From Flavobacterium piscis (GTDB lineage Bacteria; Bacteroidota; Bacteroidia; Flavobacteriales; Flavobacteriaceae): a stretch of 64,000 bases of DNA. A program made the translations under genes and the position numbers. The notes under the pieces are model-generated. The model saw only the letters and a program-made list of their open reading frames with translations. It had not been told where the DNA came from and made no database searches. Shown piece after piece: positions 43,822 through 52,996 of this stretch (positions are counted from its first letter, which is position 1; the number at the start of each line of letters is the position of its first letter). Where the stretch lies: positions 146,832 through 210,831 of the forward strand of contig NZ_LVEN01000008.1 of assembly GCF_001686925.1 (NCBI RefSeq). Direction: 5' to 3'.

Positions 43822-44649
43822 TTAAAGGAACTGAATCGTAATAACATCACGATAATTCAATCCTAAAAGACTGTTTGCAGAACCAACTTTTGAAGGATTA
43901 CTCCTGAAAATGGCAATTTCGAGAAATCCGGCTTCGTTAAAAATGGCTAGTTTTTCGCCTTCATAAGTTTTAATAGGATATTTATCCGAAGTAGCAATTG
44001 CAGAATAATTAGGTAGAATCGTTTTGATGTTTTTTGGTTTCATTACGATTTCATACGGACGACCTTTAGCCACTTCAAGAAATTGCTGTCTCGAAATATT
44101 GGTAACAATATTCCCAAAGTGATCGATGTAAATTACGTAGCCTTTTAATGAATTTCCGTCATTTGAAACTACAGCCTGCAATTCGGTTATTTCTTTAATT
44201 GTTGAAATTTCTTTTCCAATAACATTCAATAAACCGCCCTTTGCAATATGGCAGGCCACTTGTATAAAAATATCCAAATCACTGAATTCAATAGGAAAAC
44301 GATCATGAATATTGATTTCGACAATTTTCTGCGGAACGATTTTCTGCGTAAGCATACTTAGGATTCCGTTATCAGCACAAATAAAGTAGTGGTCGTTCCA
44401 TTGCATGGCAATATGCTGATTCTCTTTATTACGTTCAATATCTACTCCAATTAAATGCACTGTACCTTTTGGAAAGCTCAAATAAGAAGCTCCAACAATG
44501 TAACTTGCTTCTGCAGTGTTAAACGGATCAACGTCATGCGAAATGTCAACAATTGTAACTTCTGAATACTCAGATAAAATCTTACCCTTAAGCGAACCCA
44601 CAAAGTGATCCTTTAAGCCGTAATCGGTAGTAAGGGTAATTATTGACAT
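43822..44649 (-). CDS. SAM hydroxide adenosyltransferase (DUF62, SAM hydrolase)
   Basis: A 275-residue protein of the fluorinase/chlorinase superfamily branch that hydrolyses S-adenosylmethionine to adenosine and methionine. Recognisable blocks are LTTDYGLKDHFVGSLKGKI (catalytic Asp region), GTVHLIGVDIER, FICADNGILS and IYIDHFGNIVTNIS. Length and order fit DUF62; the loop characteristic of the fluorinase was not identified. It is divergent from phoH. The physiological reason for SAM hydrolysis is unresolved in this family. Confidence 0.9.
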   Translation of the reverse strand: MSIITLTTDYGLKDHFVGSLKGKILSEYSEVTIVDISHDVDPFNTAEASYIVGASYLSFPKGTVHLIGVDIERNKENQHIAMQWNDHYFICADNGILSMLTQKIVPQKIVEINIHDRFPIEFSDLDIFIQVACHIAKGGLLNVIGKEISTIKEITELQAVVSNDGNSLKGYVIYIDHFGNIVTNISRQQFLEVAKGRPYEIVMKPKNIKTILPNYSAIATSDKYPIKTYEGEKLAIFNEAGFLEIAIFRSNPSKVGSANSLLGLNYRDVITIQFL

Positions 44650-44920
44650 AATTTTGTTTATAACTATTGGTAGTATTTAAATCTAATTTTCATTAAATTT
44701 GAGAAATGCAAATCTAAGAATACTAAAATCAAATTGAAAGAAAGAAAAGACAAATTGCGATAAAATATAAAGTCGTCACCGTTTTCAGTTTCAGTTTTCA
44801 GTATTTTAACAAAAATGATTTTAAAAATGTTACCGCTGTTAAAAACGGTAATTTTAAGATAAAACACCCGACAACCACAGATTATAAAACTGATTTATTT
44901 TTAATTTAAAATTAACTCAT

Positions 44921-45871
44921 TTGAACGAAAGAATTATCGAGCTCATAGACATCGCTCCAAAAGACTTTTGGGGCGCTCAAGACACTCATCTTGAAATAAT
45001 TAAAAAGTATTACCCAAAGCTTAAAATCGTTGCGAGAGGTACCACTTTGAAAGCATTTGGCGAAAAAGAAGTTTTAGATGAATTCGAAAAAAGATTTCAG
45101 AGGCTTATGCTTCATTTTACCCGATACAACAACATTGACGATAATGTAATTGAACGCGTAATAATGAGTGATGGTCAGGATGAAAGAAAATCATACGATC
45201 ATGACAAAATATTAGTTCATGGAGTTGGCGGTAAAATAATAAAAGCCATGACACCTAACCAGCAGTTACTGGTAGATACCATCAAAAAAAATGATATGGT
45301 ATTTGCTGTAGGTCCTGCCGGAACCGGAAAAACGTACACTGGTGTTGCAATGGCTGTAAAAGCACTTAAAGAAAAAGAAGTAAAAAGGATCATATTAACG
45401 CGACCGGCGGTAGAGGCAGGAGAAAATCTTGGTTTTTTACCCGGCGATATGAAAGAAAAATTAGATCCGTACATGCAGCCTCTTTATGATGCTTTGCGCG
45501 ATATGTTACCCAACGAAAAGCTCGAAGATTACATTTTAAAAGGAATTATTCAAATTGCGCCATTGGCATTTATGCGTGGTCGTACGCTGGATAATGCCTT
45601 TGTAATTCTGGATGAAGCTCAAAATACCACACACTCGCAAATGAAAATGTTTTTGACCCGTATGGGAAAAAATGCCAAATTCATGATTACGGGTGATCCC
45701 GGACAGGTCGATTTACCACGCAGAACTATTTCAGGTCTTAAAGAAGCAATTCTGGTATTGAAAGACGTTGACGGAATTGGAATTATTTATCTGGATGATA
45801 AAGATATCGTACGCCACAGATTAGTGAAAAAGGTAATTGATGCTTATAAACAAATAGAAAATCACGATTAA
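44921..45871 (+). CDS. phoH: PhoH family ATPase
   Basis: A 316-residue cytosolic ATPase. The C-terminal PhoH domain has Walker A GPAGTGKT, then LTRPAVEAGENLGFLPGD, Walker B FVILDEAQN and the MTGDPGQVDLP-like box (ITGDPGQVDLP), all diagnostic. An N-terminal small domain of about 110 residues (EIIKKYYPKLKIVARG) resembles that of YbeZ. The start is a TTG: the only alternative ATG is about 60 codons in and would delete conserved sequence. The family is implicated in RNA metabolism and ribosome maturation; ybeY is not adjacent. Confidence 0.94.
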   Translation: MNERIIELIDIAPKDFWGAQDTHLEIIKKYYPKLKIVARGTTLKAFGEKEVLDEFEKRFQRLMLHFTRYNNIDDNVIERVIMSDGQDERKSYDHDKILVHGVGGKIIKAMTPNQQLLVDTIKKNDMVFAVGPAGTGKTYTGVAMAVKALKEKEVKRIILTRPAVEAGENLGFLPGDMKEKLDPYMQPLYDALRDMLPNEKLEDYILKGIIQIAPLAFMRGRTLDNAFVILDEAQNTTHSQMKMFLTRMGKNAKFMITGDPGQVDLPRRTISGLKEAILVLKDVDGIGIIYLDDKDIVRHRLVKKVIDAYKQIENHD

Positions 45872-45995
45872 TTTTATAGAATGTCAAATGTAAACCGTAA
45901 AATGTGTTTTGACATTTATTAGTATTCGTTTTCTGCATCATCTTTTATAGAAATGTGGAAAACGAATATTTTTTTGAATTAGTTTTGATGTTCAA

Positions 45996-46020
45996 TTGTC
46001 ACACTGAGCGAAGTTGAAGC
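45996..46020. repeat. Short dispersed repeat, copy 2
   Basis: TTGTCACACTGAGCGAAGTT plus GAAGC, the counterpart of the repeat at 38271. A GGAATTTGGAATTTTT phrase like the one at 63358 follows just before the DUF1801 gene. Confidence 0.6.
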
Positions 46021-46122
46021 CCCGCAAAGGGAAGATAATTAAGTTTTTTTGAGCGTAATTTTTGCTAGTATTGTGATTGGAATTTGGAATTTTTTAAATA
46101 TTGGAATTTACAAATAAATGTA

Positions 46123-46485
46123 ATGAAACAACTAGATGATTTCTACTTTAAACAAGAAGAGCCTACAAAAGGTATGTTTTTGGCATTAAAAGAAATTATT
46201 CTAAAACAAGACCGGGACATTACTAACGTTCTAAAATACGGAATGCCGTTTTTTTGTTATAAAGGAAAAATGTTTTGCTATTTATGGACACACAAGAAAT
46301 TCAAACAGCCGTATTTAGCAATCGTTGAAGGAAAACATTTTGATGAATCGTTTTTAATTCAGGAAAATCGTTCTAGAATGAAAATTATGTTGTTAAATCC
46401 TGATGAAGATTTGCCTTTGGAACAAATTGAAATGGTCATTAGGAAAGCATTAAATTTATACAAATCCGGAATTATAAAAGTTTAA
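46123..46485 (+). CDS. DUF1801 domain-containing protein
   Basis: A 120-residue protein of the DUF1801/YdhG-like fold: LDDFYFKQEEPTKGMFLALKEI, KYGMPFFCYKGKMFCYLW, then a short C-terminal helix with IEMVIRKAL. These small cytosolic proteins are widespread and without established function, some linked to iron or redox. I start at MKQLDD; the frame is open further upstream, but only through repeat sequence. Confidence 0.85.
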   Translation: MKQLDDFYFKQEEPTKGMFLALKEIILKQDRDITNVLKYGMPFFCYKGKMFCYLWTHKKFKQPYLAIVEGKHFDESFLIQENRSRMKIMLLNPDEDLPLEQIEMVIRKALNLYKSGIIKV

Positions 46486-46567
46486 ATTAACTATAATTTA
46501 CTATTTGATGAAATAGTTAAATAAATAATAAACTTCGCTCTTTTCGGGTTTTTACGGCTTATAATCT

Positions 46568-46598
46568 TTGCTCTTCTGTGAGTAAAGCCTTAAATTTG
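46568..46598 (+). promoter_or_regulatory. Promoter of the HAD phosphatase gene
   Basis: TTG at 46568-46570 and TAAATTTG at 46591-46598 are separated by 20 nt, the Bacteroidota -33/-7 arrangement. The start codon is 26 nt further on, giving a short leader. Confidence 0.7.
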
Positions 46599-46624
46599 CA
46601 CATCATAAATACTTGATCTTTAAT

Positions 46625-47455
46625 ATGACAAAATTAAAAAATATAAAAGTTGTAGTAAGTGACCTTGACGGAACTTTACTCAACCCTCAACACAGAATAT
46701 CAGATTATACGAAATCAATTTTTCAGGAACTTCACAATCAAAATTATCTTATTGTAGTGGCTACAGGACGTCATCATCTTGATGCAATGGCAATTATCGA
46801 AACTCTTGAAATTCCGGTTTATTTGGTAAGTTCAAACGGAGCCAGAATTCATTCACCAGAAAAAGAAGAACTTTTTGCTTTTAACTTAGACAGTGATGTG
46901 GTAAAAGCAGCATTAAATGTCGAAATCGATCCTGAAATTACAGTTGTTTTATTTAAGGAAAATGTTTGGCAAACCAATAAATGGAGCGAAAAATTAAATG
47001 CTTTTCAGGCTGACTTGAAGTACCATCCTGAATTGGTTGATTATAAAAATCTGGAAGATTTTGGAGCAATTAAAATTTTCTTCTCCTGTGATAATCATGA
47101 AAAATTAGTGAAATTAAAAGATGATATTTTAGCCCATTCTTCAGAATATCTGCATCATGCTTTTAGCTTACCAACTTGTTTAGAATTTATGGACAAATCT
47201 ATTGACAAAGCGGTTGCGATTGAAAGGGTTCTTGAAAAACAAGGATTTACTCTTGATCAGGCAGTTTCTTTTGGTGATGGTTTCAATGATGTTCAAATGT
47301 TATCAGCATCAGGAAAAGGTTTAATTATGGGAAATGCTCCTGCTTTATTAAAGGAAACTTTACCAAAACTAGAAGTCATTAAAACCAATGCAGAAGATGG
47401 TGTAGCACAATATATTGCATCGAAAATTTTAAATAAAGAATTCGCCGCGAGCTAA
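46625..47455 (+). CDS. HAD superfamily phosphatase, Cof type
   Basis: A 276-residue cytosolic HAD hydrolase of subclass IIB. Motif I VVSDLDGTLL supplies Asp13 and Asp15, motif II VATGR, and motif IV SFGDGFNDVQML; the long insertion between II and IV is the C2 cap. Cof-type enzymes dephosphorylate sugar phosphates, pyridoxal phosphate or flavin precursors, and the substrate cannot be told here. I start at the ATG of MTKLKN, 12 nt past an in-frame TTG. Confidence 0.92.
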   Translation: MTKLKNIKVVVSDLDGTLLNPQHRISDYTKSIFQELHNQNYLIVVATGRHHLDAMAIIETLEIPVYLVSSNGARIHSPEKEELFAFNLDSDVVKAALNVEIDPEITVVLFKENVWQTNKWSEKLNAFQADLKYHPELVDYKNLEDFGAIKIFFSCDNHEKLVKLKDDILAHSSEYLHHAFSLPTCLEFMDKSIDKAVAIERVLEKQGFTLDQAVSFGDGFNDVQMLSASGKGLIMGNAPALLKETLPKLEVIKTNAEDGVAQYIASKILNKEFAAS

Positions 47456-47519
47456 TTTATAAATAGTAAGAAGTTTGATATTGACGAAATTACAATTTTA
47501 GACTTTTGATAAAAAAGAG

Positions 47520-47551
47520 ATCCTTGAAGTTAATTCTTCAGGGATTTTTTT
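47520..47551 (+). terminator. Rho-independent terminator after the HAD gene
   Basis: ATCCTTGAAG (47520-47529) pairs with CTTCAGGGAT (47536-47545) with one wobble and a 6-nt loop, followed by seven T's. Confidence 0.8.
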
Positions 47552-47651
47552 ATGAAATGAAAATTTTACAAGTGATTTCGCAAGCAAATGGCAAAAAAAC
47601 TTTTTTAGTAATTTTCAAAGTGTATTTTTGTTTTCTCAAAAAACGAATACC

Positions 47652-49997
47652 ATGACAAAAAACATTTTTATCGTTGCCTTTTTAGTTTTTTCAATAACAG
47701 GCTATAGCCAAAATTTGAAATTAGAAGAAATCATGAAAGGGGAATCTTTTATTGGAAATCAACCCACAAACGGACGTTGGTCCCTTGATGGTAAAAAGGT
47801 TTATTTTGAATGGAATCCGACTAATGATTTAGGTGCAAGTACTTATTTCTGGCAAAAAGGAGCAACAAAACCTTTTTTGGCCGAACCTAAAGAAGCTGCT
47901 TTTTCGAAGATTGATTTTAAAAGAAAAACAAATTCTGATATTGTTTATTATACAGATAACGGAGGTTTGTATTCGTATAGCATTAGTACCAAAACGATAA
48001 AGAAAATTATTCAGCAAAGTACTCCAGTTTCTAATCTTGAATTGGGCGCAACGGCCGGCATATTGTTTTTTGAACAAAATGATAACATTTTCAAGTACAA
48101 TACTAAAGAAGGAACGGTTCTGCAAATAACTAATTTTGTCAAAGGAACTAAAAAAGAGAAAACTCCAGAGAAAGATTCTTTCTTGAAAACACAACAAAAA
48201 GAGTTGTTTCAATTTATTAAAGACAAGGAAGCTAAAAAACAATGGAATCTTGCCAAAAGTAAAGCCATAAAATCTGATTTTGCAAAAGAATATTTTTATG
48301 GAAAAGACAACTTTTTTAATCTTAAAGCAAATCCAAACGGAAATTTTGCCACTTTTAGTTTAGTAGAAGAATCGGATGTAAAAAAAGAGAAAATGGAAGT
48401 TTTTATAACAGATGATGGTTATAATCAAACTACAGAGACCAAAGAAAAAGTATCTACCTCAAATTTGGTAAAAACGAAATTCGGAATTTATTCTGTAGCA
48501 AAAGATACGGTTTATTACGTCAACTTTTCGACTTTAAGTCATATTCAGGACAGTCCAAAGTATTATGAATCGTATGAGAATTTAAAAAATAAAGCTAAAG
48601 AAGATAAACTAATTACAAGTCAGGCTCCTGTGTATAACGAAGACGGATCTTTGGCAATTGTAGAGATTAGAAGTCAGGATAATAAAGACAGATGGCTGGT
48701 AAATTTAAATCTTGAAAACGGAATCTTTAAAGAAATTGAACATCAACATGACGATGCGTGGATCGCTGGTCCTGGAATTCCGTCCTATTCTTTTGATTCT
48801 GGAGTTTTAGGTTTTCTGGCAGATAATGAGACGATTTATTTCCAGTCTGAAGCCACAGGATATTCGCATTTGTATACTTATAATATAAAATCAGGTAAGA
48901 AAACACAACTTACAACTGGAAATTGGGAAGTTCGTGATGTAACATTATCTAAAGATAAAAAGGCATTTTATTTAACCACAAATACAACACATCCGGGAAA
49001 TAGAAATTTTTATAAATTAGCTGCAAGCGGAGGTATTTTAGAACCAATTTTAACTAAAGACGGAGCGCATGAAGTAGTAGTTTCTCCTGACGAAAAATCA
49101 CTTTTGGTTCGTTACTCGTATAAAAATATTCCTTGGGATTTCTATGTTGCCGACAATAAAAAGAATACGACTTTACAACAAATTTCTTCTTCGGTTTCTG
49201 ATGACTTTAAAAAGTACAAATGGAGAGAGCCGGAAGTTATTACATTCAATGCACAAGATGGAACCCCAGTAAACGCAAGATTATATACGCCAAAATCAGA
49301 AAACGCAAACAAAGCTGCTGTGATTTTTGTTCACGGTGCCGGTTATCTGCAGAATGCCCACAATTATTGGAGTAATTATTACAGAGAATATATGTTTCAT
49401 AATTTGTTGACTGACTTAGGATACACAGTTTTAGATATTGATTATCGTGGAAGTGACGGTTATGGACGTGATTTTAGAACTGGAATTTACCGTTTTATGG
49501 GAGGAAAAGATTTATCTGACCATCTTGACGGAAAGAAAATATTAGTAGAAAAATATGGAATTGACGCCAATAGAGTAGGGATTTACGGAGGTTCATACGG
49601 TGGATTTATTACTCTAATGGGAATGCTGACGACTCCAGGCGAATTTGCTACAGGGGCAGCATTACGTTCTGTTACAGATTGGGCACACTATAATCACGGA
49701 TATACAGGCAATATTCTAAATTTTCCGGAAACAGATCCTGAAGCATACAAAAAAAGTTCTCCTATTTATTATGCAGATAATTTAAAAGGAAATCTGGTAA
49801 TGCTACACGGAATGGTCGATGATAATGTTGAATATAAAGACATTGTACGTTTATCACAACGCTTTATAGAATTACAAAAGAAAAATTGGACTCTTGCATC
49901 TTTCCCTGTTGAATCTCACGGTTTTAAAGAAACCTATTCCTGGATTGACGAATACAGCAGAATTTTGAATTTATTTAATTCGACGCTTCTTAAGTAA
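47652..49997 (+). CDS. Exported S9 family prolyl oligopeptidase/dipeptidyl peptidase
   Basis: A 781-residue serine peptidase with a signal peptide (ending ITGYSQ), a beta-propeller-like region at about 30-530 and a C-terminal alpha/beta hydrolase domain. The triad is Ser648 in GIYGGSYGGF, Asp723/Asp724 in GMVDDNVEY and His756 in ESHGFKE. It probably cleaves oligopeptides in the periplasm, feeding amino acid uptake. I start at the ATG that begins the signal peptide; an in-frame TTG eight codons upstream overlaps a TATTTTTG promoter-like element. Confidence 0.92.
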   Translation: MTKNIFIVAFLVFSITGYSQNLKLEEIMKGESFIGNQPTNGRWSLDGKKVYFEWNPTNDLGASTYFWQKGATKPFLAEPKEAAFSKIDFKRKTNSDIVYYTDNGGLYSYSISTKTIKKIIQQSTPVSNLELGATAGILFFEQNDNIFKYNTKEGTVLQITNFVKGTKKEKTPEKDSFLKTQQKELFQFIKDKEAKKQWNLAKSKAIKSDFAKEYFYGKDNFFNLKANPNGNFATFSLVEESDVKKEKMEVFITDDGYNQTTETKEKVSTSNLVKTKFGIYSVAKDTVYYVNFSTLSHIQDSPKYYESYENLKNKAKEDKLITSQAPVYNEDGSLAIVEIRSQDNKDRWLVNLNLENGIFKEIEHQHDDAWIAGPGIPSYSFDSGVLGFLADNETIYFQSEATGYSHLYTYNIKSGKKTQLTTGNWEVRDVTLSKDKKAFYLTTNTTHPGNRNFYKLAASGGILEPILTKDGAHEVVVSPDEKSLLVRYSYKNIPWDFYVADNKKNTTLQQISSSVSDDFKKYKWREPEVITFNAQDGTPVNARLYTPKSENANKAAVIFVHGAGYLQNAHNYWSNYYREYMFHNLLTDLGYTVLDIDYRGSDGYGRDFRTGIYRFMGGKDLSDHLDGKKILVEKYGIDANRVGIYGGSYGGFITLMGMLTTPGEFATGAALRSVTDWAHYNHGYTGNILNFPETDPEAYKKSSPIYYADNLKGNLVMLHGMVDDNVEYKDIVRLSQRFIELQKKNWTLASFPVESHGFKETYSWIDEYSRILNLFNSTLLK

Positions 49998-50486
49998 GTT
50001 TACAGTTTTAAGTCTCAGTTTTTAGTCACAGTGAAAAGCAGTTGACAGAGTGTTTAGAAAACTGCAGTAAAGCTTTGTCAAAGTTTTAAAGCAATACTCT
50101 AAATGATTTTTGCAAAAGTCTAATTTTAAAGTTGATATACTCATTTTTATCATTTCATAAATCACAAAGTTGTAACATACTTTAATTTCTATCTTCAAAC
50201 ATAGCCGTGGTTTCAACCACGGGAACACAATAGGACACGTGATAATATTGCACCCCGTGATTGAAACCACGGGCAATGTCTGACAAGTTTACAAGTGAAA
50301 AAACTTTGTGAAAGTTTAAAAACAAGTACCTTACAATCTTGGTTTAAAACTTTGACAAAGCTTGCACAAAGAATAGACTGAGACCGAGACTGTAAACTGA
50401 GACTAAAAACTGAATACTGAAAAACTTGCTTGCTCTTTTAATTAGTTTTAAATTTGCATTCATAAAAAACAACACATCTAGCAATA
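49998..50486. repeat. Nested inverted-repeat region between S9 peptidase and purC
   Basis: The 489-nt gap contains no gene and is built from nested inverted repeats. Arm pair 1: AAGCTTTGTCAAAGTTTTAAA at 50070-50090 and its perfect 21-bp complement at 50343-50363. Inside it, pair 2: GCCGTGGTTTCAACCACGGG at 50204-50223, itself palindromic, against CCCGTGATTGAAACCACGGG at 50254-50273. Outside it, an arm rich in GTCTCAGTTTTTAGTC near 50015-50031 is partly complementary to GACTAAAAACTGA near 50401-50413. The whole could fold into one long structure or be a decayed palindromic element. Confidence 0.75.
50426..50456 (+). promoter_or_regulatory. Promoter of purC
   Basis: TTG at 50426-50428 and TAAATTTG at 50449-50456, 20 nt apart, fit the Bacteroidota consensus and lie 30 nt before the start codon. 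No PurR- or riboswitch-like element was recognised in the leader. Confidence 0.65.
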
Positions 50487-51443
50487 ATGAGCAATACAAT
50501 CACAACTACAAATTTTAATTTTCCAGATCAGAAATCAGTTTACCGTGGAAAAGTTAGAGAAGTTTACAATATTAATGACGAACTTTTGGTAATGGTAGCA
50601 ACCGACAGACTTTCGGCTTTTGATGTGGTTTTACCAAAAGGTATTCCGTACAAAGGGCAAATTCTGAATCAGATTGCAACAAGATTTATGGAATTGACAG
50701 AGGATATTGTACCAAACTGGTTGATTGCAACTCCGGATCCTAACGTTGCTGTTGGACATTTATGTGAGCCTTTTAAAGTAGAAATGGTTATTCGTGGTTA
50801 TCTTTCAGGACACGCTGCCCGTGAGTACGCCGTCGGAAAAAGAAAAATTTGTGGTGTAACTATGGCAGAAGGTTTGAAGGAAAATGATAAGTTTCCTGAA
50901 CCAATTATTACACCAACTACAAAAGCAGACAACGGTTCTCATGATGAAGATATTTCTCGTGAAGACATTTTAGCTAAAGGAATTGTTACTGAAGAAGATT
51001 ATATTGTTTTAGAAAAATACACTCGTGATTTGTTTCAAAGAGGAACAGAAATTGCTGCTGAACGCGGATTGATTTTGGTAGATACTAAATATGAATTCGG
51101 AAAAACAAAAGATGGAGTTATTGTTTTAATTGATGAAATTCATACACCGGATTCTTCTCGTTATTTTTATGCCGATGGATATCAGGAAAGACAAGATAAA
51201 GGAGAAGAACAAAAACAGTTATCTAAAGAATTCGTTCGTCGTTGGTTGATCGAAAATGGTTTTCAAGGGCAGGACGGACAACAAATTCCGGAGATGACGG
51301 ACGCTTATATCGAATCAGTTTCTGAAAGATATATTGAATTGTATGAAAATATTTTAGGAGAAAAATTCGTTAAGGCAGATATTGCAAATATCGATCAGCG
51401 TATTGAGAAAAACGTAATAGAGTATTTAAGTACTAAAGAGTAG
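50487..51443 (+). CDS. purC: Phosphoribosylaminoimidazole-succinocarboxamide synthase (SAICAR synthetase)
   Basis: A 318-residue enzyme of purine biosynthesis that ligates aspartate to CAIR with ATP. Conserved blocks: [12 protein letters not shown] (ATP-binding lysine region), [28 protein letters not shown] and [21 protein letters not shown], followed by TPDSSRY. It is the longer form of about 310-320 residues usual in Bacteroidota. It is transcribed alone, between an inverted-repeat region and its own terminator. Confidence 0.96.
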   Translation: MSNTITTTNFNFPDQKSVYRGKVREVYNINDELLVMVATDRLSAFDVVLPKGIPYKGQILNQIATRFMELTEDIVPNWLIATPDPNVAVGHLCEPFKVEMVIRGYLSGHAAREYAVGKRKICGVTMAEGLKENDKFPEPIITPTTKADNGSHDEDISREDILAKGIVTEEDYIVLEKYTRDLFQRGTEIAAERGLILVDTKYEFGKTKDGVIVLIDEIHTPDSSRYFYADGYQERQDKGEEQKQLSKEFVRRWLIENGFQGQDGQQIPEMTDAYIESVSERYIELYENILGEKFVKADIANIDQRIEKNVIEYLSTKE

Positions 51444-51480
51444 TTTTCGGGCTTATTTAAACGTAAACTTTTAAAAATAA

Positions 51481-51512
51481 AAATGCCTTGTTATACTAAT
51501 AGCAAGGCATTT
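51481..51512 (+). terminator. Rho-independent terminator after purC
   Basis: AAATGCCTTG (51481-51490) pairs perfectly with CAAGGCATTT (51503-51512), 38 nt after the stop, followed by a T-rich stretch. Confidence 0.85.
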
Positions 51513-51746
51513 TCTTTTGTGTAAATTTTCACTAAAAAGTTCAATTTAGAACAAATATAGTAGAGTAGTAAATAGAAGTGCAATGAAGGGTTTCTCTGAG
51601 TTGCACTTTTTTTATTTATAATTTTTTGCATTTGTGTGTAACATATTTGATTGTTTAGGCGACTACTATAGTAATCAAAAAAAATTAAGAATGACATTTA
51701 AGCATTAATTTAATTTTTACATCAATCATAAAATCAATCAATCAAC

Positions 51747-52127
51747 ATGAAAAAATCAGTAATTATTTTAGGTATAGCCATTGCTATGTCTACACAAGTG
51801 TCAAAAGCATCGAATATCAAGCAATTAGTAAAAGATCCAATCGATTCTCCTGCTGATGAAGTATCGTCTCTACATTACGCCGTATGTGAGGGAGATATTG
51901 AAAAGGTTAAAAAATTAATTGAATACGGAACCAATGTAAATAAGTTGGTTAGAGATATGTCACCTTTAATGTTGGCAGCCCGTTTTAATAAATTTGAAAT
52001 CATTAAAGTTTTATTGGCTAACGGAGCTAATCCCAGAATCGAGAATGAAAAAGGTTTAAGAGCAATAAATTTCGCAGAGTACGCAAAAGCAACTGAAGCT
52101 ATTGCAATTTTAAAAAATGCAAAATAA
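51747..52127 (+). CDS. Exported small ankyrin-repeat protein (paralogue 1)
   Basis: A 126-residue protein with a signal peptide (cleavage near SKAS) and two to three ankyrin repeats at about 40-125: SLHYAVCEGDIEKVKKLIEY, MSPLMLAARFNKFEIIKVLL and GLRAINFAEYAKATEAIAIL. It is predicted to be periplasmic and to bind another protein. A second gene of identical length and order follows 313 nt downstream, evidently a tandem duplicate. Function unknown. Confidence 0.88.
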   Translation: MKKSVIILGIAIAMSTQVSKASNIKQLVKDPIDSPADEVSSLHYAVCEGDIEKVKKLIEYGTNVNKLVRDMSPLMLAARFNKFEIIKVLLANGANPRIENEKGLRAINFAEYAKATEAIAILKNAK

Positions 52128-52440
52128 GACTAGAAAAAAGCATCAGTTATACTGATGTTTTTTCATTTTTGGATCAGTGTATTATCAAATAAAAAGTCAT
52201 TTTATTTTTTTTTGATAATTTTTCATTTTTACTGTAACATTTTGAATAAGATCGCGTCTATATATACAGAAGCTTTAAAAGAGATAACATAAATTTTAAG
52301 CTTAAACGACATTTGTTATCTAAATGTTAAGAATTAGTTAAAACATAGTACTTTGTTATACATAATACATGAATTAGAATTATATTTACATAGAAATTAA
52401 AAATCATCATTAATCAATCAACAATTAACAATCAATCATT
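52128..52440. other. 313-nt gap between the two ankyrin genes
   Basis: Begins with the terminator of the first ankyrin gene; the rest is AT-rich and ends in the same AATCAATCAACA-type leader phrase that precedes the first copy (51731-51746), so the upstream region was duplicated together with the gene. Confidence 0.55.
52141..52163 (+). terminator. Terminator of ankyrin gene 1
   Basis: CATCAGT (52141-52147), 3-nt loop, ACTGATG (52151-52157), then a T-run: a compact Rho-independent hairpin 13 nt after the stop. Confidence 0.8.
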
Positions 52441-52821
52441 ATGAAAAATTCAATCATTTATTTAGGAGTAGCTTTAGTTGCATTTGCAAATGTTTCAATG
52501 GCTTCAAATCAATCATCATTTGTACAACCACAAATGGAAATCGTACACAGTTTCTCAACTCCACTAAACGTGGCAGTAGGTAAGGGAGATCTTGAATTTG
52601 TTAAAAAATTAATAGAATACGGAGCTGACGTAAACGAAATATCAGAAGATTTATCACCTTTGATGATAGCTGCCCGTTATAATAAAGTAGATATTTTAAG
52701 AGTTTTATTGGCAAGCGGAGCAAATGCTTCTGTTAGAAATGAAAAAGGATTTACTGCTTTAAAATATGCACAATTATCAAATGCAACTGAGGCTATCGCC
52801 ATCTTGAAAGAGGTAAAATAA
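52441..52821 (+). CDS. Exported small ankyrin-repeat protein (paralogue 2)
   Basis: A 126-residue protein with a signal peptide (near MASNQ) and ankyrin repeats at about 40-125: PLNVAVGKGDLEFVKKLIEY, LSPLMIAARYNKVDILRVLL and GFTALKYAQLSNATEAIAIL. Alignment by eye with the preceding protein shows the C-terminal two thirds strongly conserved and the segment after the signal peptide divergent, suggesting the same fold with different exposed surface. Own terminator; function unknown. Confidence 0.88.
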   Translation: MKNSIIYLGVALVAFANVSMASNQSSFVQPQMEIVHSFSTPLNVAVGKGDLEFVKKLIEYGADVNEISEDLSPLMIAARYNKVDILRVLLASGANASVRNEKGFTALKYAQLSNATEAIAILKEVK

Positions 52822-52852
52822 AAGTTTAAATAGAGTTTTTGAGTTAGTATAC

Positions 52853-52886
52853 AAAACGACCTTCCTTGAGCAGAAGGTCGTTTTTT
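52853..52886 (+). terminator. Terminator of ankyrin gene 2
   Basis: AAAACGACCTTC (52853-52864) pairs with GAAGGTCGTTTT (52873-52884) across an 8-nt loop and runs into T's. Confidence 0.88.
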
Positions 52887-52901
52887 ATTTGGATACTTTT
52901 T

Positions 52902-52979
52902 TAGCCCCGATGGGAGGGAAAATCCTTTTGTGGTGGGGTTCACCACAAAAGATTTGGAAGGACAGCGGGAATAGCTCCT
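52902..52979 (-). repeat. Intergenic hairpin repeat, copy B (inverted)
   Basis: On the minus strand this reads AGGAGCTATTCCCGCTGTCC ... CCCATCGGGGCTA, nearly identical in both flanks to the copy at 63400-63482. The hairpin core differs: TTTTGTGGTG (52926-52935) with CACCACAAAA (52941-52950) instead of GTGTCCG/CGGACAC. Located between convergent genes. Confidence 0.85.
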
Positions 52980-52996
52980 TAAAAAACAGAAGATTC

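Noticed and set aside
49998..50486. Insertion sequence between the S9 peptidase gene and purC
   Set aside because: Despite the inverted repeats there is no transposase frame, and the enclosed sequence is too short.
51491..51697. A 68-codon minus-strand frame after purC
   Set aside because: It begins upstream of the first ankyrin gene and runs through the purC terminator; translation shows no recognisable features.
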